A stretch of 12,744 nucleotides of DNA, taken from NCBI GenBank assembly GCA_013361595.1, contig JABFXT010000507.1, forward strand, positions 1 through 12,744, written 5' to 3'. A program made the translations under genes and the position numbers. The notes under the pieces are model-generated. The model saw nothing but the letters and a program-made list of their open reading frames with translations. It did not search any database and was not told where the DNA came from. Source of the stretch: Nocardia sp. Lineage in GTDB: Bacteria > Actinomycetota > Actinomycetes > Mycobacteriales > Mycobacteriaceae. Below, one piece after another: positions 6,646 through 12,744 of the stretch (its first letter is position 1; every line of letters starts with the position of its first letter).

Positions 6646-7010
6646 ATGTCCGAGTGGGCGCACTCCAACTAGGCACTGTAGTAGTTGCATCGCAACACGC
6701 GACGCACCGGGCGGTGTCCGGCGGGTCACGGATCGTAGTCTCTGCGCCACGCCGGTGTCCGTTGTCCGACGGCACGACGGGCGGGTGTTGCGGGTATTGC
6801 GCGCCGTCGCGCTGACCGGTAACGATCCGGCCTCCGCCGTTCGCTTGCGCGCCCGGGCGGAGTGCGTTTTCATATGCCCTCGGAGAGCCCCTGTCCGACA
6901 CCCGTTCGGGCACAACGTGATGCACACCAAACTCGTCCTGTCAAGCCCCAGTGCCTGGTCGTTGTGGCCCTGACCTGCGCAGTTGATCGCGCCGTTATCG
7001 AGTCGCGTGT
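6646..7010. other. lpqE-carD divergent intergenic region
   Basis: About 410 bp separate the two start codons. Two inverted repeats lie on the lpqE side: GAGTG-GGCG-CACTC at 6654-6667 and GTTGC-ATC-GCAAC at 6684-6696. On the minus strand TTGCGA, 18 nt, TAGTTG (plus 6670-6699) forms a plausible lpqE promoter, and the GTTGC palindrome overlaps its -35 box, so it could be an operator. Between about 6700 and 6980 I see no gene with credible start, codon use or domain. Confidence 0.4.
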
Positions 7011-7532
<522 letters not shown>

Positions 7533-7534
7533 TC

Positions 7535-8248
7535 GTGCACAGAACAGACGGTTCCGGCCGTGCCGCCGGTCCCGTCACCGCTTTGGTTCCTGCCGCCGGT
7601 CGTGGCGTGCGCTTGGGTGCAGATGCGCCCAAGGCGTTCGTCCCGATCGGCGGCAGGCCTATGCTCGGACTGGCCGTGAACGGCCTGATAGCTGCCGGTG
7701 TTGTCGACGAGATCATTGTGATGGTGCCCGCCGAACATGTCGACCGGGCGGCAGCTCTTTTACCTGCGGATTCCGTGGTGCGGATCGTGGTCGGCGGTAC
7801 CGAGCGCACCGATTCGGTGCGTGCCGGGCTGGCCGCCGCCGGCGATTCCGCGTTCTTCCTGGTGCACGACGCGGCTCGCGCCCTCACCCCGCCCGCCTTG
7901 ATCGCTCGCGTGGTCGACGAACTCCGTGCCGGGCATCCCGCCGTCGTGCCGGCGCTGCCGGTGGTGGACACCGTGAAAACGGTGGATTCGCGGGGAAATG
8001 TCACCGGTACGCCGGACCGGGGCGCCCTCCGTGCCGTCCAGACGCCGCAGGGCTTCGCCGCGGCGACGCTGCGGGCCGCCTACGCCGAACCGGAGTCCGC
8101 GACCGATGACGCGGGCCTGGTGGAGCGGCTGGGCACACCGGTGCGCACCGTCCAGGGCGACCCCCTCGCCTTCAAGATCACCACCCCGCTCGACCTGCGG
8201 CTGGCCGAATCCCTGCTGGACCCGAGCCCGGCGGTGACGTCGTGCTGA
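7535..8248 (+). CDS. ispD: 2-C-methyl-D-erythritol 4-phosphate cytidylyltransferase
   Basis: Third step of the non-mevalonate isoprenoid pathway: couples CTP to methylerythritol phosphate. The 237-residue product has a nucleotidyltransferase fold. [11 protein letters not shown] (18-28) is the CTP-binding loop with Lys33 in APKAF, VHDAAR (110-115) carries the metal-binding Asp112, RAVQTPQGF (166-174) follows, and [13 protein letters not shown] (208-220) holds the substrate lysine Lys214. The GTG start lies 2 nt after the carD stop without a clear ribosome-binding site, so translation is probably coupled to carD. The end overlaps ispF by 7 nt if ispF starts at 8242. IspD and IspF are separate proteins here, not the fused form known from some proteobacteria. 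Confidence 0.95.
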   Translation: MHRTDGSGRAAGPVTALVPAAGRGVRLGADAPKAFVPIGGRPMLGLAVNGLIAAGVVDEIIVMVPAEHVDRAAALLPADSVVRIVVGGTERTDSVRAGLAAAGDSAFFLVHDAARALTPPALIARVVDELRAGHPAVVPALPVVDTVKTVDSRGNVTGTPDRGALRAVQTPQGFAAATLRAAYAEPESATDDAGLVERLGTPVRTVQGDPLAFKITTPLDLRLAESLLDPSPAVTSC

Positions 8249-8763
8249 ACATGCGGGTCGGCATCGGCACCGACGTACATCCGATCGAACCGGGTCGTCC
8301 CTGCTGGATGGCCGGATTGCTGTTCGACGGCGAGGACGGTTGCGCGGGCCACTCCGACGGAGATGTCGCCGCGCACGCGCTCTGCGATGCGCTGCTGTCC
8401 GCGGCGGGGCTGGGCGATGTGGGTTCGGTGTTCGGTACCGGCCGTCCGGAATGGGCGGGAGTGTCCGGTGCCGCCATGTTGAAGGAAGTGCGGCGCCTGC
8501 TCGACGACGCCGGATACGAGGTCGTGAATGCCGCTGTCCAGGTGATCGGCAACCGGCCGCGGATAGGTCCGCGGCGCGCCGAGGCGCAGCAGGTGCTCGG
8601 CGATCTGCTGGACGCGCCGGTCTCGGTATCCGGCACCACCAGCGACGGCCTGGGTCTCACCGGGCGCGGTGAGGGGATCGCCGCGGTCGCCAATGCCCTG
8701 CTGCACTGTCCGGGGCGGCCGAGTGCAGAGCCCGGAGACGGTGGCGAGGTGCTACCGGCATAG
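8242..8763 (+). CDS. ispF: 2-C-methyl-D-erythritol 2,4-cyclodiphosphate synthase
   Basis: Fifth step of the non-mevalonate pathway: cyclises the CDP-methylerythritol phosphate intermediate, releasing CMP, usually as a homotrimer. In the 173-residue product, [10 protein letters not shown] (9-18) supplies metal ligands Asp11 and His13, and [14 protein letters not shown] (37-50) supplies His45. [10 protein letters not shown] near residues 135-144 is the conserved C-terminal signature. About 20 residues past the usual end ([17 protein letters not shown]) are poorly conserved tail. The GTG at 8242 overlaps the ispD end and has GGTGA upstream; the ATG at 8251 is the alternative and loses three residues. 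It is the last gene of the carD-ispD-ispF unit, since a gap of about 250 bp with a new promoter precedes cysS. Confidence 0.95.
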   Translation: MLNMRVGIGTDVHPIEPGRPCWMAGLLFDGEDGCAGHSDGDVAAHALCDALLSAAGLGDVGSVFGTGRPEWAGVSGAAMLKEVRRLLDDAGYEVVNAAVQVIGNRPRIGPRRAEAQQVLGDLLDAPVSVSGTTSDGLGLTGRGEGIAAVANALLHCPGRPSAEPGDGGEVLPA

Positions 8764-9002
8764 GGCCCGCGAGGCCGCCCTTCCATACCGGCGCGGCCGA
8801 ATGCCGGGCTCCGGATCGGTATCGATGGTGATCGGTTCGGGCCGGTTCGGTCGCCCACCGCGGTATCTGTCCAGCGTGAGCCGCAACGGTGGAACACCGA
8901 CTTCCCCCGCGCGCCGCCGAGCCGAATGCTCGCGCACCGACCCGCACCGCTACCCTGCCCATATCCCCTGCACCAAATTCGAGTGCACTCCATACACGAA
9001 AC

Positions 9003-9016
9003 TAGGATCGACTGCC
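9003..9016 (+). promoter_or_regulatory. -10 element of cysS
   Basis: TAGGAT (9003-9008) lies 8 nt before the GTG at 9017, so the transcript would have a leader of at most about one or two bases. TTCGAG at 8978-8983 is a weak -35 candidate. The rest of the 253-bp gap after ispF shows no gene I can support. Confidence 0.45.
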
Positions 9017-10423
9017 GTGACGCTGCGCCTGTTCGACACCGAGAAACGGACCCTGCGTGATTTCACTCCGCTGGTACCCGGACACGCCTCGGTGTACCTG
9101 TGTGGGGCGACCGTGCAGGGGCTACCCCATATCGGTCATGTGCGCAGCGGAGTCGCCTTCGACATTCTGCGCCGCTGGCTGACCGCGAACGGCTTCGATG
9201 TGGCGTTCATCCGCAACGTCACCGATATCGAGGACAAGATCCTGACCAAGGCGGCCGCGGCCGGACGCCCCTGGTGGGAATGGGCGGCCACGCACGAACG
9301 TGCCTTCGACCAGGCCTATCGGCAGCTCGGCGTGCTGCCGCCGTCGGCCGAACCGCGCGCGACCGGGCATATCACCCAGATGGTCGATCTGATGCGGCGG
9401 CTGATCGACCGCGGGCACGCGTACGCCTCCGAGGGCAATGTGTATTTCGACGTCCGGAGCTACCCCGACTACGGACACCTCTCCGGCCATCGGCTCGAAG
9501 ATGTGCACCAGGGGGAGAGCGCCGGACTCGGTAAGCGCGATCCCCGTGATTTCACACTGTGGAAAGCCGCGAAACCGGGCGAGCCGACCTGGCCGTCGCC
9601 CTGGGGGCCGGGACGTCCCGGCTGGCATCTGGAATGCTCCGCCATGGCCGAGTTCTATCTCGGCCCGGAATTCGATATCCACTGCGGTGGTATGGATCTG
9701 GTCTTCCCGCACCACGAGAACGAAATCGCGCAGTCCAAGGCGGCCGGCGACGGTTTCGCCCGGTACTGGTTGCACAACGGCTGGGTCACCATGGGTGGCG
9801 AGAAGATGTCGAAATCGCTCGGGAATGTGCTGTCCATTCCGAATGTGCTGAAATCTGTGCGCGCGGTGGAATTGCGCTTCTACCTGGGCAGTGCGCACTA
9901 TCGCTCGATGCTGGAATATTCGGACAAGGCGCTCGCCGATGCGGCGCAGTCCTATCAGCGGATCGAAGCATTCGTGCAACGCGTGGCCGAACGCGCCGGG
10001 GATATCGCGATGGGTAAATGGACCGACGGATTCGCCGCTGCCCTCGACGACGATCTCGGTGTCCCGAAAGCGCTCGCCGAGATCCATCACGGTGTACACG
10101 AGGGCAACCGTGCGCTGGACGCGGGCGTACTCGATACCGCCCGGGAGCACGCCGGCCAGATCCGGGCCATGCTCGACGTGCTCGGCGTGGATCCGCTCGA
10201 CCCGCACTGGCACGGCGCCGCCGACCATACGGCGGCCGACGCCGCCCTGGACGTGCTCGTGGGGGCCGAGCTGGAACGACGGCAACAGGCCCGGGTCACC
10301 AAGGACTGGGCGACCGCCGATGCTGTCCGCGATCGACTGCAGGCGGCCGGAATCGAAGTTACCGATACACCCAACGGTGCCGAATGGTCGCTGGGCGCAC
10401 CTACCCCTGGAAAGGCGGGCTGA
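9017..10423 (+). CDS. cysS: Cysteinyl-tRNA synthetase
   Basis: Charges tRNA-Cys. The 468-residue product has every class I landmark. Zinc ligands Cys29 (YLCGATVQG), Cys206 (WHLECSAM), His231 and Glu235 (PHHENE) line up with E. coli Cys28, Cys209, His234 and Glu238. HIGH is at 38-41 and KMSKS at 262-266. A helical anticodon-binding region follows to the end (NRALDAG, then [21 protein letters not shown]). The full length and this C-terminal region argue for tRNA synthetase rather than the related mycothiol enzyme MshC, which is shorter. The GTG at 9017 gives a start a few residues before the conserved LFDTEKR region; longer in-frame starts reach back into ispF and are unlikely. Its TGA overlaps the ATG of the next gene by one base, indicating coupled translation. 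Confidence 0.96.
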   Translation: MTLRLFDTEKRTLRDFTPLVPGHASVYLCGATVQGLPHIGHVRSGVAFDILRRWLTANGFDVAFIRNVTDIEDKILTKAAAAGRPWWEWAATHERAFDQAYRQLGVLPPSAEPRATGHITQMVDLMRRLIDRGHAYASEGNVYFDVRSYPDYGHLSGHRLEDVHQGESAGLGKRDPRDFTLWKAAKPGEPTWPSPWGPGRPGWHLECSAMAEFYLGPEFDIHCGGMDLVFPHHENEIAQSKAAGDGFARYWLHNGWVTMGGEKMSKSLGNVLSIPNVLKSVRAVELRFYLGSAHYRSMLEYSDKALADAAQSYQRIEAFVQRVAERAGDIAMGKWTDGFAAALDDDLGVPKALAEIHHGVHEGNRALDAGVLDTAREHAGQIRAMLDVLGVDPLDPHWHGAADHTAADAALDVLVGAELERRQQARVTKDWATADAVRDRLQAAGIEVTDTPNGAEWSLGAPTPGKAG

Positions 10424-11391
10424 TGGCCGGCAATTCACAACGTCGCGGTGCGATCCGTAAGGGCGGCACCAAGAAGGGCGCGGTGGTCGGTTCCGGTGGC
10501 CAGCGGCGCCGCGGATTGGAGGGGCGCGGGCCGACACCGCCGGCGGAGCAGCGGACGAAACATGCGGCCGCCCGCCGGTCGGCCGCGAAAGCCAAAGCCG
10601 CGCAGAACAACCCGCCCAACCGTGGCCGTCCGGCCGGTCGCCGCAGCGATGACGCGCCCGAGCTGGTACTCGGCCGCAATCCCGTGGTGGAGTGTCTGCG
10701 AGCCGGTGTACCGGCCAGCGCGCTCTTCGTGGCGGTGGGAACCGAGAACGACGAGCGGCTCACCGAGAGCGTGCGCATCGCGGCCGATACCGGGATCTCC
10801 ATTCTCGAGGTGCCGCGCACCGATCTGGACCGGATGAGTTCCAACGGCCTCCATCAGGGTGTGGCCCTGCAGGTGCCGCCCTATCGGTACGCCCACCCCG
10901 ACGATCTGCTGACCCGTTCCCGGGAGTCGTCCGAGCCGGCGCTGCTGGTGGCGCTGGACAATATCTCCGATCCGCGCAACCTCGGCGCCGTCGTGCGCTC
11001 GGTCGCCGCCTTCGGCGGTCACGGTGTGGTGATCCCGCAGCGTCGCAGCGCCAGTGTCACCGCGGTCGCGTGGCGGACCAGTGCCGGTGCCGCGGCGCGG
11101 CTCCCGGTGGCCCGTGCCACCAATCTCACACGCACTCTGAAGGATTGGGCCGCCAAGGGCGTCCAGATCGTCGGCCTCGACGCGGGCGGCGATCTGTCCC
11201 TCGACGAGTTCGACGGTGCCGCGCCGACCGTGATCGTCGTCGGATCCGAAGGTAAGGGCCTGTCCCGGCTGGTCCGCGAGAACTGCGACGCGGTGCTCAG
11301 CATCCCGATGGCGGGTCCGGTGGAATCACTGAACGCCTCGGTCGCCGCGGGTGTGGTGCTGGCCGAGATCGCCCGGCAGCGACGCGCCTGA
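10423..11391 (+). CDS. rlmB: SPOUT-family 23S rRNA 2'-O-methyltransferase (RlmB/TrmH type)
   Basis: Methylates a ribose 2'-OH in 23S rRNA using S-adenosylmethionine; RlmB targets G2251 in E. coli, and the exact target here is inferred. The 322-residue product has three parts. An Arg/Lys/Gly-rich N-terminal extension (1-75) probably contacts RNA. The substrate-binding L30e-like domain spans about 80-155 ([24 protein letters not shown]). The knotted SPOUT catalytic domain spans about 165-322, with [28 protein letters not shown] and [16 protein letters not shown] motifs. Length matches M. tuberculosis Rv3579c as I recall it. AAAGG is near the start, and translation is coupled to cysS by a TGATG overlap. 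Some databases call this family TsnR, but thiostrepton resistance is not implied. Confidence 0.93.
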   Translation: MAGNSQRRGAIRKGGTKKGAVVGSGGQRRRGLEGRGPTPPAEQRTKHAAARRSAAKAKAAQNNPPNRGRPAGRRSDDAPELVLGRNPVVECLRAGVPASALFVAVGTENDERLTESVRIAADTGISILEVPRTDLDRMSSNGLHQGVALQVPPYRYAHPDDLLTRSRESSEPALLVALDNISDPRNLGAVVRSVAAFGGHGVVIPQRRSASVTAVAWRTSAGAAARLPVARATNLTRTLKDWAAKGVQIVGLDAGGDLSLDEFDGAAPTVIVVGSEGKGLSRLVRENCDAVLSIPMAGPVESLNASVAAGVVLAEIARQRRA

Positions 11392-11537
11392 ACACAAGTT
11401 CCAACCCGCCGGCCCGGCTGCGCAACAGCGCGGACACCGGCGCCGGACACAGGGGATCGGGCGTGTCGGGATAACGGTCAGCGGGCGGTTCGGACGTGAA
11501 TCCGCCGCGCCCGGACCGCAAATCCGGCACAGCACCG

Positions 11538-11550
11538 TAGAATTCGTCAT
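11538..11550 (+). promoter_or_regulatory. -10 element for leaderless small membrane protein gene
   Basis: TAGAAT (11538-11543) is close to the ideal -10 sequence and ends 7 nt before the GTG at 11551. No ribosome-binding site is visible. The preceding 11392-11537 stretch carries nothing else I can support. Confidence 0.5.
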
Positions 11551-11826
11551 GTGGTGATACCCAACGCGCCCATCGGCAAGCCGGTAGAGCATCCGCATGC
11601 GACAGCGGTGCTGTTCCTCGGCGCGGTCAGCCTGTTGTGTTGCGGACTGACCGGGCCGGTGGCCTGGGCGATGGGTAAACGCGCACTGGACCAGATCGAA
11701 GAATCCGGTGGTGCCTACGGCGGACACACACAGGTGGTCGTCGGATTCATTCTCGGCGTGATCGGCACGATCCTGATGGTCGTGATGGCACTGCTGTTCC
11801 TGGTCGTGCTGCTCGGCGGCGGCTGA
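11551..11826 (+). CDS. Small two-helix membrane protein (DUF4190-like)
   Basis: A 91-residue protein with two hydrophobic helices, about residues 18-40 and 61-89. They are joined by a polar loop containing MGKRALDQIEESGG, a motif typical of the DUF4190 family, which is common in actinobacteria and of unknown function. The N-terminal 17 residues are polar and rich in Pro and His. Both ends probably face the same side of the membrane. The first GTG is taken as start because of the -10 hexamer 7 nt upstream; the next codon is also GTG. Its stop lies 6 bp from the stop of the convergent crotonase gene. The function is unknown. Confidence 0.82.
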   Translation: MVIPNAPIGKPVEHPHATAVLFLGAVSLLCCGLTGPVAWAMGKRALDQIEESGGAYGGHTQVVVGFILGVIGTILMVVMALLFLVVLLGGG

Positions 11827-11832
11827 CCGGAG

Positions 11833-12642
11833 TCAGTCCAGGCTCTGCTGCCCGGACCATTTCGTCCGTGCCCAGCTGGGCCATTCATCGTTGATCGAGC
11901 CCGACCACGTCGGCTGACGGCGCTCCCGGAAAGCGGCCATGGCCTCGCCCGCGTCCCGGCCGTCGGCGATATGTTCGTTCAGATCCGCCTCCAACCGCCC
12001 GACGACCGCCGGTTCGAGACCGACACCCTCCCACAGCAGTCGTTTGGACAGTGCCGCCGTCAGCGGTGCGGAACCGTTGGCGATATCGTGCGCGACCGCC
12101 ATCGCGGTCGGCAGCACCTCGGCCGCGGGCAGGCACGCGTTCGCCAAACCCATGGCCCGCGCCTCTTCACCGTCGAAGGTGCGACCGGTGAGCAGGATAT
12201 CGGCGGCATTCGCGAGCCCGGCCAGCCGCGGCAGCGTCCAATGCACATACCCGTCGGCGAGGACCCCGCGCCGCACCTGGCTCAAGGCATAGACCGCGTC
12301 ATCGGCCAGATACCGCAGATCACACTGCAACGCCAGCGCCAGCCCGACACCCACCGCATGCCCGTTGACCGCCGCGATCACCGGCTTACGCACCCGGAAC
12401 GGCGGCGGATCGACACTCGCGCTCACCTCGCCCACCCGATCCGACAGATCGGCCCCCGCGCAGAAAGCGGGCGGTGTACCGGTGATCACCACGACCCGGA
12501 TGGCGTCCTCGGTGTCGCAGCGTTTCAGCGCGGCCCCCAACGCCTCGGTCATCGCGGGATTGAAGGCATTCTGTTTCGCCGGCCGATTCAACGTGAGGAC
12601 GGCGATGCCCGCTGAGACATCGACGAGCAATTCCGAACTCAT
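11833..12642 (-). CDS. Enoyl-CoA hydratase/isomerase (crotonase) family protein
   Basis: A 269-residue crotonase-fold protein, presumably cytoplasmic and acting on a CoA thioester. NRPAKQNAFN (19-28) and FCAGADL (60-66) are the CoA and first oxyanion-hole motifs. NGHAVGVGLALALQCD (93-108) is the second. Aligning CD at 107-108 with the rat hydratase puts Ala102 and Gln122 where the two catalytic glutamates (Glu144 and Glu164) should be. Canonical hydration is therefore doubtful; isomerase, thioesterase-like or another CoA chemistry is possible. The C-terminal tail (W-rich, WSGSINDEWPSWARTKW) is typical of actinobacterial paralogues whose last residues include FRERR.P.W. The ATG start is fixed by the motif spacing, and TACCAT lies 7 nt upstream. 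The substrate cannot be assigned. Confidence 0.88.
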   Translation of the reverse strand: MSSELLVDVSAGIAVLTLNRPAKQNAFNPAMTEALGAALKRCDTEDAIRVVVITGTPPAFCAGADLSDRVGEVSASVDPPPFRVRKPVIAAVNGHAVGVGLALALQCDLRYLADDAVYALSQVRRGVLADGYVHWTLPRLAGLANAADILLTGRTFDGEEARAMGLANACLPAAEVLPTAMAVAHDIANGSAPLTAALSKRLLWEGVGLEPAVVGRLEADLNEHIADGRDAGEAMAAFRERRQPTWSGSINDEWPSWARTKWSGQQSLD

Positions 12643-12655
12643 GATCTGGATGGTA
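12643..12655 (-). promoter_or_regulatory. -10 element for leaderless crotonase mRNA
   Basis: On the minus strand TACCAT (plus 12650-12655) ends 7 nt before the ATG at 12642. No ribosome-binding site is seen. The -35 position falls within the adjoining repeat and has no consensus match. Confidence 0.45.
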
Positions 12656-12656
12656 G

Positions 12657-12744
12657 CTGTGTTTTCGGCGCGCTGGCGCGCGCGGGGTCGAGGCCCCCTC
12701 GGTCTCGCCGTTCAGGCCTCGAGACTCGCGCCTGCGGCGCATGC
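12657..12744. repeat. Dispersed hairpin-rich repeat, copy B (reaches window end)
   Basis: It shares with copy A (5325-5415) the 19-mer CGCGGGGTCGAGGCCCCCT (12681-12699), then CGTTCAG and CCTCGAGACTCG in the same order and orientation. The first stem is GCGCGC (12668-12673) / GCGCGC (12676-12681). The last stem is GCGCC (12728-12732), loop TGC, GGCGC (12736-12740). The second copy of each stem differs from copy A but still pairs. The element may continue past the window. Confidence 0.75.

Noticed and set aside
6634..6930. N-terminal extension of lpqE up to position 6930
   Set aside because: The extra residues are compositionally random, while the GTG at 6633 has a strong ribosome-binding site and yields a correct lipoprotein signal.
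9017..10423. MshC (mycothiol ligase) rather than CysS
   Set aside because: Full synthetase length with a complete C-terminal anticodon-binding region, and the same neighbours as cysS1 in M. tuberculosis.
9122..10537. A 471-codon minus-strand open frame opposite cysS
   Set aside because: It mirrors the codon structure of cysS, has no domain pattern, and the plus strand carries HIGH, KMSKS and the zinc ligands.

Overview
High-GC actinobacterial chromosome, most likely a Nocardia or close relative (Mycobacteriales). The inference rests on near-identity of CarD to the mycobacterial protein, an LpqE-type lipoprotein, and a gene order that mirrors the Mycobacterium tuberculosis block Rv3579c (rRNA methyltransferase) - cysS1 - ispF - ispD - carD - lpqE - radA - disA - Rv3587c - canB - mutY - Rv3591c. 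Comparisons with other genomes are from memory; nothing was searched.

Layout. 1-706: an inverted repeat at the window edge and an XRE/HigA-type antitoxin-like reading frame (minus) that runs off the window with no visible toxin. 707-1477: alpha/beta hydrolase (+). 1489-2391: mutY (minus), convergent with the hydrolase and divergent from a beta-carbonic anhydrase (2535-3158, +), followed by a membrane-anchored secreted protein of the Rv3587c type (3244-3912, +). 3920-5296: radA (minus), convergent with it. disA, which lies at this position in M. tuberculosis, is not there. 5297-5976: about 680 bp without a supportable gene, holding a structured dispersed repeat. 5977-6633: lpqE (minus), divergent from carD (7044-7532). 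carD-ispD-ispF (7044-8763, +) are tightly packed and probably co-transcribed. cysS-rlmB (9017-11391, +) overlap by one base. 11551-11826: a small two-helix membrane protein. 11833-12642: a crotonase-fold protein (minus), with a second copy of the dispersed repeat upstream, at the right edge.

How the genes fit. CarD stabilises RNA polymerase-promoter complexes. IspD and IspF are two non-mevalonate isoprenoid steps. CysS and the SPOUT methyltransferase serve translation and ribosome maturation. MutY and RadA serve DNA repair. This is essentially a housekeeping region.

The points that stand out are: (i) two copies of a hairpin-rich repeat whose stems differ by compensatory changes, both upstream of minus-strand genes; (ii) a recurrent -10-like hexamer 6-8 nt before the start codon of seven genes, indicating leaderless transcripts; (iii) absence of disA; (iv) an antitoxin-like gene with both ends apparently eroded; (v) a crotonase lacking both hydratase glutamates. 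I found no CRISPR array, tRNA, rRNA, complete mobile element or obvious new multi-gene system.
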